Below, piece by piece: positions 59,409 to 64,000 of a stretch of DNA of 64,000 bases. This DNA is from Bacteroidota bacterium (GTDB taxonomy: Bacteria > Bacteroidota > Ignavibacteria > Tepidaquicellales > Tepidaquicellaceae). Each line of letters opens with the position of its first letter. Positions within the stretch are counted from its first letter, which is position 1. Under the pieces are notes generated by a model. It worked only from the letters and a program-made list of their open reading frames with translations. It made no database searches and was not told where the DNA came from. The translations under genes and the position numbers were made by a program. Location: assembly GCA_018266845.1 (NCBI GenBank), contig JAFDZO010000011.1, positions 186,001 to 250,000 on the forward strand. Direction: 5' to 3'.

Positions 59409-61874
59409 ATGAAAAAGTACATAGCTCTTGTATTGTTTTTGCTTTCATCAATTCAAGTTTTCTCTCAGGATAATCCGCAGGATAAATTCACACCGGAAAT
59501 GCGTGAGAAATTTAAAAATTTCAAAGGCACAATTACAGGATTTGTAATTGATAAAGACACTAAAGCCCCAATTGCGGCTGTTACCGTCCAGATTTTCAAG
59601 CAGAAGGATTCCTCTTTAGCGGGAGGTATTGAAACCGATGCTGCGGGCAAGTTTATCCTCAACAATGTAAAAGCCGGAAGATATAAACTTGTTGCAAGCT
59701 TTGCCGGGTACAAAAAAGCAGTTATGACAGATATTATGCTCACTCCGCAAACGCCTGAACTTGTCCTTGATACGATTAAAATGTCAACAGGGGTAACAAC
59801 TGAACAGATAGATGTTACAGCAGAGAAATCATTCATTGAATTTAAGCCCGATAAAAAAGTGTTTAATGTCGAAAAAGGAATGTCAACTACGGGCGGTAAT
59901 GCAATTGATGTTTTAAAAAATATTCCCGGAGTTACCGTTGATCAGGATAACAATATCAGCTTCCGCGGCAGCGGGAACATAAAAGTTATGATTGACGGAA
60001 GACCATTCGGATTAAACAGCTCTAATATATCTACAATACTTGAGCAAATGCCGGCTGATAAAATTTCTTCTATAGAATTGATGACAAACCCAACTGCGAA
60101 GTTTGACGCAGAAGGCTCATCGGGTGTGATAAATATCGTTCTGAAGAAAAACGACATGTCGGGTATGAACGGAAGTGTTTCAGCAAGTATTGGTAACGGT
60201 GATAAGTACAACAGCTCTTTAACTTTAAACAAAAAAACTAAGGATTATAACCTTAGCGGCAGCTATGATATGAGGTTGTTTAATATGACTATGAACGGCT
60301 TCAACAGCAGGGAGCTTTTTGGAAGCAGCACAATTACAGATATATCGCAGAGAAACGAAAACAATATGCGAATGGAAGCGCATAATGTAAGAACAGGATT
60401 CGATTGGACTTTAAATCAGAAACAAAATCTCGGATTAAATTTTTCTTTTAACAGCCGTTCGAGAAACCGCAACGGAAATTCGTTTTCCTCAGTTTTTAGC
60501 GGCTCTGCATTAACGAGTGATTATCTTACGAGAGAATATAATTTGAACGACGGAAAAACTTACAGTGTCGGAGCTAATTTCTTAAACAAGTTTGATAACC
60601 CAAAACACACCCTGACGGGTGATTTCAGCTACACTCATACGGATGGAAACGTAACCTTAAACAGCTTTAACGATTATACCATACCCGCAACCCCTGAATC
60701 GAAAATGAATCAATTTAATACAGATAAAAATGATGAAGTAAGTTTTCAGCTTGATTATGTAAATCCTTCTTCCGAAGATAGAAAGTTTGAAGCCGGAGCG
60801 AAATCAATCTACAGAAAAATAAATGACGATAACAGAACGGAAAACTACAGCTACTCTTCCAATAGTTTCGTAACAGATACTTCGCTTTCAAATATATTCA
60901 ACTATCAGGAAATTATTAACTCTGCGTATATTGCATACACTGATAAAATCGGCAATTTCGGATACCAAATCGGCTTGCGTGGAGAGCAGACAAATACGAA
61001 GGGCGAGCAGATTACGCAAAATTCAAGTTTCACAAAGAGTTATTTCAGTCTTTTCCCTAATATAAGCCTTTCACAAAAGCTTGGCTTAACGGAAGAGCTT
61101 CAGCTAAGTTATTCAAGAAGAATAAGAAGACCGGATATAGGAGACTTGAACCCATTCCTTAATACATCAGACCCGCTAAACTATCAATCAGGAAATCCTG
61201 ATTTGGACCCTGAGTTTATTAACTCTCTTGAACTTAACTTTGTAAAATATTTTACATCGGCAATAATTACGCCTTCTCTTTATTTCAGGCAGACCAATGA
61301 TAAAATTTCAAGAGTAAGAATACCCTACGACAGCGTAATTACGTTAGCAACACAGAAGAATTTTTCCAGTTCGCGTTCTTATGGCTTTGAAGTTACTGTA
61401 AATGCGACTCCATATAAAATCTGGATGCTGAACGGAACAATCGGATACTCCAAAACAGAAAATGATGCAACAAACCTTACCGGACAAACAAGCTCTGCTT
61501 ATTCCTGGAACGGAAGACTTTTTACTTCGCTAAATCTGCCGGAGGATTTTGGAATTCAGGCTACTTATTTCTATACCGGAGCAAATCTTTCTGCTCAAGG
61601 TCGAATAGACCCGTTTAGCAATGCAGAACTAAGTTTGAAAAAAGATTTTCTTAGCAAGCAGCTTTCGGTAAGCCTAAGAATATCGGATATTTTCAACTCG
61701 CAAAAGTTTCACGGAACTATATCGGATGCAACATTCTATGATGAGTTTGAAAGAAAGAGAGATTCAAGAACTGTATTTCTTAGCGTAACTTATAAGTTCG
61801 GCTCTGAAATGAGCAGAGACAGAAAGAAAAGAAGAGATAATAATGAACCGGTTGATATGCCTGACGGATTTTGA
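59409..61874 (+). CDS. TonB-dependent receptor-like outer-membrane protein
   Basis: This protein has about 821 residues from MKKYIALVLFLLSSIQVFSQ, a signal peptide; I chose it over an ATG 11 codons upstream. An N-terminal carboxypeptidase-regulatory-like domain (GTITGFVIDKDTKAPIAAVT, FAGYKKAVMTDIML) is followed by a plug (TGGNAIDVLKNIPGVTVDQD, NNISFRGSGNIKVMIDGRPF) and a 22-strand-type barrel of the OMP_b-brl_3 class (YSRRIRRPDIGDLNPFL, YQSGNPDLDPEFINSLEL). There is no SusD partner, so it is more likely a metal, peptide or siderophore-type receptor. The C-terminal Lys/Arg-rich tail is unusual. Confidence 0.88.
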   Translation: MKKYIALVLFLLSSIQVFSQDNPQDKFTPEMREKFKNFKGTITGFVIDKDTKAPIAAVTVQIFKQKDSSLAGGIETDAAGKFILNNVKAGRYKLVASFAGYKKAVMTDIMLTPQTPELVLDTIKMSTGVTTEQIDVTAEKSFIEFKPDKKVFNVEKGMSTTGGNAIDVLKNIPGVTVDQDNNISFRGSGNIKVMIDGRPFGLNSSNISTILEQMPADKISSIELMTNPTAKFDAEGSSGVINIVLKKNDMSGMNGSVSASIGNGDKYNSSLTLNKKTKDYNLSGSYDMRLFNMTMNGFNSRELFGSSTITDISQRNENNMRMEAHNVRTGFDWTLNQKQNLGLNFSFNSRSRNRNGNSFSSVFSGSALTSDYLTREYNLNDGKTYSVGANFLNKFDNPKHTLTGDFSYTHTDGNVTLNSFNDYTIPATPESKMNQFNTDKNDEVSFQLDYVNPSSEDRKFEAGAKSIYRKINDDNRTENYSYSSNSFVTDTSLSNIFNYQEIINSAYIAYTDKIGNFGYQIGLRGEQTNTKGEQITQNSSFTKSYFSLFPNISLSQKLGLTEELQLSYSRRIRRPDIGDLNPFLNTSDPLNYQSGNPDLDPEFINSLELNFVKYFTSAIITPSLYFRQTNDKISRVRIPYDSVITLATQKNFSSSRSYGFEVTVNATPYKIWMLNGTIGYSKTENDATNLTGQTSSAYSWNGRLFTSLNLPEDFGIQATYFYTGANLSAQGRIDPFSNAELSLKKDFLSKQLSVSLRISDIFNSQKFHGTISDATFYDEFERKRDSRTVFLSVTYKFGSEMSRDRKKRRDNNEPVDMPDGF

Positions 61875-61877
61875 TTT

Positions 61878-62753
61878 TTATTTTGCTAAAAAATCCTTTA
61901 TGCTGATAACATAAAGTTTACCGCCTTCTTGCTTATATAATTCATCGGTAATATACAGTTCATCAGGCGTTACATAGCATATTCCTTCTTTTTGAGAAAT
62001 TTCAGGAAGAAATATTTCTACATATTCTGATTTGGTAAGAGGTACACCTTCTTTGATTTTAAACAGCCAGAATTTATTATTAGAGAGAAGCACAAACGAT
62101 TTGTAATCCGGGGAAATATCGGCAGATGTAATCCAGTCCGCAAAAAAAGGTCCCGTCCCGATATAAATACTGTCAATTAATCTTGCTGTATAATCACCCG
62201 CTTTTGCAGGAAGTGTATATACTCTTAAAAAACCGGAATAAGGTTCAGTCCTGTTCTTTGAGAAAAGATAAATAGAATCTTTATAACAGAATGCAGATTC
62301 CATATCAAAGTTTCTTTTTTCCTTCGAGGGCGGAAATTCCTTTTGGTCGGGATAACTGAACTTTATGACTTCGGCATCTACAGTATCGTTGAAAAGATTT
62401 GTCGGATTAGGAATTTTATAAATTCTTAAATTTTTCCTTTCGTTGTCATTATTGCCAAAATCACAGATATAAAAATTTCCTTTATCATCCTGTCTTATTT
62501 CTTCCCAATCTATATTAACTGCATTGCGGATAACTACAGTCCTAAGAATATTTCCAAGAGTATCGAAACGATAAATTTCCGGCTCGCCGCCGCTGTCATT
62601 AAAGCTCCAAAGCTCTCCCCTGCTATTAATTTCTATTCCCGAAGATTCATCAATTTTAGCAGGCAGCCTGCATACCTCACGGAAATACAATTCCTGCGCA
62701 AATATACAAACAGGTAAAAATATTATTAGTATTAGGAAAATTTTTTTTAGCAT
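61878..62753 (-). CDS. Secreted beta-propeller-like protein
   Basis: I chose ATG at MLKKIFLILIIFLPVCIFAQ (291 aa), because the longer frame places 35 residues before an obvious signal peptide. The mature part has propeller-like strands: ESSGIEINSRGELWSFNDSG, IDWEEIRQDDKGNFYICDFG and ADISPDYKSFVLLSNNKFWL. Similar sequences are annotated as SdiA-regulated or esterase-like phytase propellers. I cannot assign an activity. It converges with the TonB receptor at a 4-base gap. Confidence 0.72.
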   Translation of the reverse strand: MLKKIFLILIIFLPVCIFAQELYFREVCRLPAKIDESSGIEINSRGELWSFNDSGGEPEIYRFDTLGNILRTVVIRNAVNIDWEEIRQDDKGNFYICDFGNNDNERKNLRIYKIPNPTNLFNDTVDAEVIKFSYPDQKEFPPSKEKRNFDMESAFCYKDSIYLFSKNRTEPYSGFLRVYTLPAKAGDYTARLIDSIYIGTGPFFADWITSADISPDYKSFVLLSNNKFWLFKIKEGVPLTKSEYVEIFLPEISQKEGICYVTPDELYITDELYKQEGGKLYVISIKDFLAK

Positions 62754-62949
62754 GAAGAAACAAATATAACGATAATAAAGAGAAAATTGACTGAATAAAA
62801 ATCCCCTGCCTTTCGGAAATTTTCTGCGGGCGAAAACGCCCCGCAAATCCGCAAACAAATTTACTATTCCATTTCAAGGGGGAAATTAAAAAATTGTAAA
62901 ACTTTTCCTCAATCGCTAAATTTAATTCTTTAAAAATTACCCCTAACTA

Positions 62950-64000
62950 ATGGCTAAAATTCTTATAGTAGATGATGATAATGTAACCTTGAGCATCTTA
63001 AAGCAGGTTTTATACAAAGCAAATCATGATGTTACAACGGCGATTGACGGAGAAGAAGCCATTCAGCATGTCAAAAGCACAGGATTTGATATTATAGTTA
63101 CTGATTTCAATATGCCCGGTATGAACGGCATCGAGCTTACGAAAGAAATTCTCAAGATAAATCAGCAGGCAATAATAATACTTATCACTGCTTACATTTC
63201 TGTAAAGGCAGCGCTTGAGTCAATAAAGCTCGGCGCATTCGATTATCTCACAAAACCCGTTGACAAAGAGGAGCTTCTGCTCAGCATCGAGAGAGGTCTT
63301 GAAAGACTAAAGCTGCTTGAGGAAAATTCACAGCTTAAAAAAACATCAAAGCCGGCTCCGCAGAAAGTAGAATTTAAGTTTGAAACGAAAAGCGAAGAAG
63401 TTAAAAAGATTTTAGCTGAAGCTGCCGAAGTTGCCATGTCCGACTCCACTGTTCTAATCACCGGCTCTAACGGTACGGGTAAGGAAGTGCTTGCGGAGTT
63501 CATCCACAAAAACAGCAAGAGGAATAAAAGCACATTCGTCGTAGTGAACTGCGCCGCAATACCCGAACAGCTACTTGAATCCGAATTATTCGGACACTCA
63601 AAAGGTTCGTTCACCGGGGCAATCCGCGATCATAAAGGATATTTTGAAGTTGCCAATAACGGCACAATATTTCTTGATGAAATCGGAGACCTTGATACAC
63701 CGCTGCAAGTAAAGCTTCTCCGCGTGCTTCAGACAAAACAATTTTCAAGAGTCGGAGACCCTAAATTAATCACCACAAATGTAAGGATAATAGCCGCTAC
63801 AAACAGAAATCTGAAGCAGTTAATTAAGGAAGGCACTTTCAGGGAAGACCTGTATTACAGAATTAACGTTTTTGAATATCATCTGCCCGATTTAAAAGAC
63901 AGGCAGGACGATATAATTTTTTATTTCGAAAAATTCATCAAAGATTATTCAGCAGAAAACGGCAAAAAAATTAAAGAAGTTTCTTCGGAAGTCAAAAAGC
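62950..64000 (+). CDS. NtrC-type sigma-54 response regulator (partial)
   Basis: The gene runs off the right edge after 350 codons. The receiver domain is ILIVDDDNVTLSILKQVLYK with phospho-Asp in IIVTDFNMPGMNG and Lys in FDYLTKPVDKEEL. It is followed by the AAA+ domain with Walker A VLITGSNGTGKEVLAEFIHK, the sigma-54 contact loop LFGHSKGSFTGAIRDHKG, Walker B GTIFLDEIGDLDTPL and sensor I RIIAATNRNL. The contact loop reads GSFTGA instead of GAFTGA. The C-terminal Fis-type DNA-binding domain lies outside. Its kinase is not visible in the window. Confidence 0.92.
   Translation, partial: MAKILIVDDDNVTLSILKQVLYKANHDVTTAIDGEEAIQHVKSTGFDIIVTDFNMPGMNGIELTKEILKINQQAIIILITAYISVKAALESIKLGAFDYLTKPVDKEELLLSIERGLERLKLLEENSQLKKTSKPAPQKVEFKFETKSEEVKKILAEAAEVAMSDSTVLITGSNGTGKEVLAEFIHKNSKRNKSTFVVVNCAAIPEQLLESELFGHSKGSFTGAIRDHKGYFEVANNGTIFLDEIGDLDTPLQVKLLRVLQTKQFSRVGDPKLITTNVRIIAATNRNLKQLIKEGTFREDLYYRINVFEYHLPDLKDRQDDIIFYFEKFIKDYSAENGKKIKEVSSEVKK

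Overview
The window is a low-GC, gene-dense bacterial chromosome segment that looks like a member of the Bacteroidota/Chlorobiota side of the tree, most plausibly an Ignavibacteria-type lineage. The case rests on a secreted beta-helix protein ending in a type IX secretion sorting tail (core DAFPNPFNPVTNISYE), a TonB-dependent receptor of the Bacteroidota kind, bacillithiol synthesis (BshC), pyruvoyl-dependent arginine decarboxylase, and the order pheT - coiled-coil gene - zapA - 6S-like RNA - rny. Ribosome binding sites are mostly weak and several starts are TTG. This is inference from gene content; no rRNA lies in the window.

Layout. 1-8.6 kb: end of a large secreted MG-domain-like protein, DUF2461, NhaA, then a tightly overlapping run (secreted protein, TruA, SDR epimerase, sugar-kinase-like phosphotransferase) facing a reverse run (PD40 lipoprotein, PPK2, QueF). 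8.6-15.9 kb: reverse genes for an M20 dipeptidase, a type III polyketide synthase, small proteins, an RlmI-like methyltransferase, a GT9 glycosyltransferase and BshC. 15.9-16.9 kb: repeat-rich gap. 16.9-20.7 kb: T9SS beta-helix protein, MFS transporter, lipoate ligase. 20.7-24.1 kb: truncated haemoglobin/cupin/YjbR group, arginine decarboxylase, TyrRS, SmpB. 24.2-30.3 kb: MBL hydrolase, secreted proteins, M48 protease, enoyl-CoA hydratase-like enzyme, large zinc protease. 30.3-34 kb: amidinotransferase-family enzyme, carbamoyltransferase, class III aminotransferase, CoaE. 34-39.2 kb: rny, 6S-like RNA, zapA, pheT. 39.4-44.5 kb: Lys-rich secreted protein, MnmA, Pta, rhodanese, small membrane and lipoproteins. 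44.5-47.2 kb: MlaF-like ATPase and then a repeat island. 47.2-64 kb: DEAD-box helicase, GH42-like protein, MurI, PyrE, MscS, acyl-CoA dehydrogenase, FtsY, MutL, Rieske oxygenase, TonB receptor and the start of an NtrC-type regulator.

Most genes are ordinary housekeeping. The unusual material lies between genes. There are at least six families of short elements with inverted ends or palindromes. The most striking is a DUF559 (PD-(D/E)XK-like) nuclease gene enclosed between about 70-bp imperfect terminal inverted repeats with a 5-bp flanking direct repeat, surrounded by further copies of the same repeat, a 3' fragment of a tRNA-His gene, and a candidate structured RNA with its own terminator. 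I regard this nuclease-plus-palindrome unit as the best candidate for an undescribed mobile system here. All repeat alignments were made by eye.
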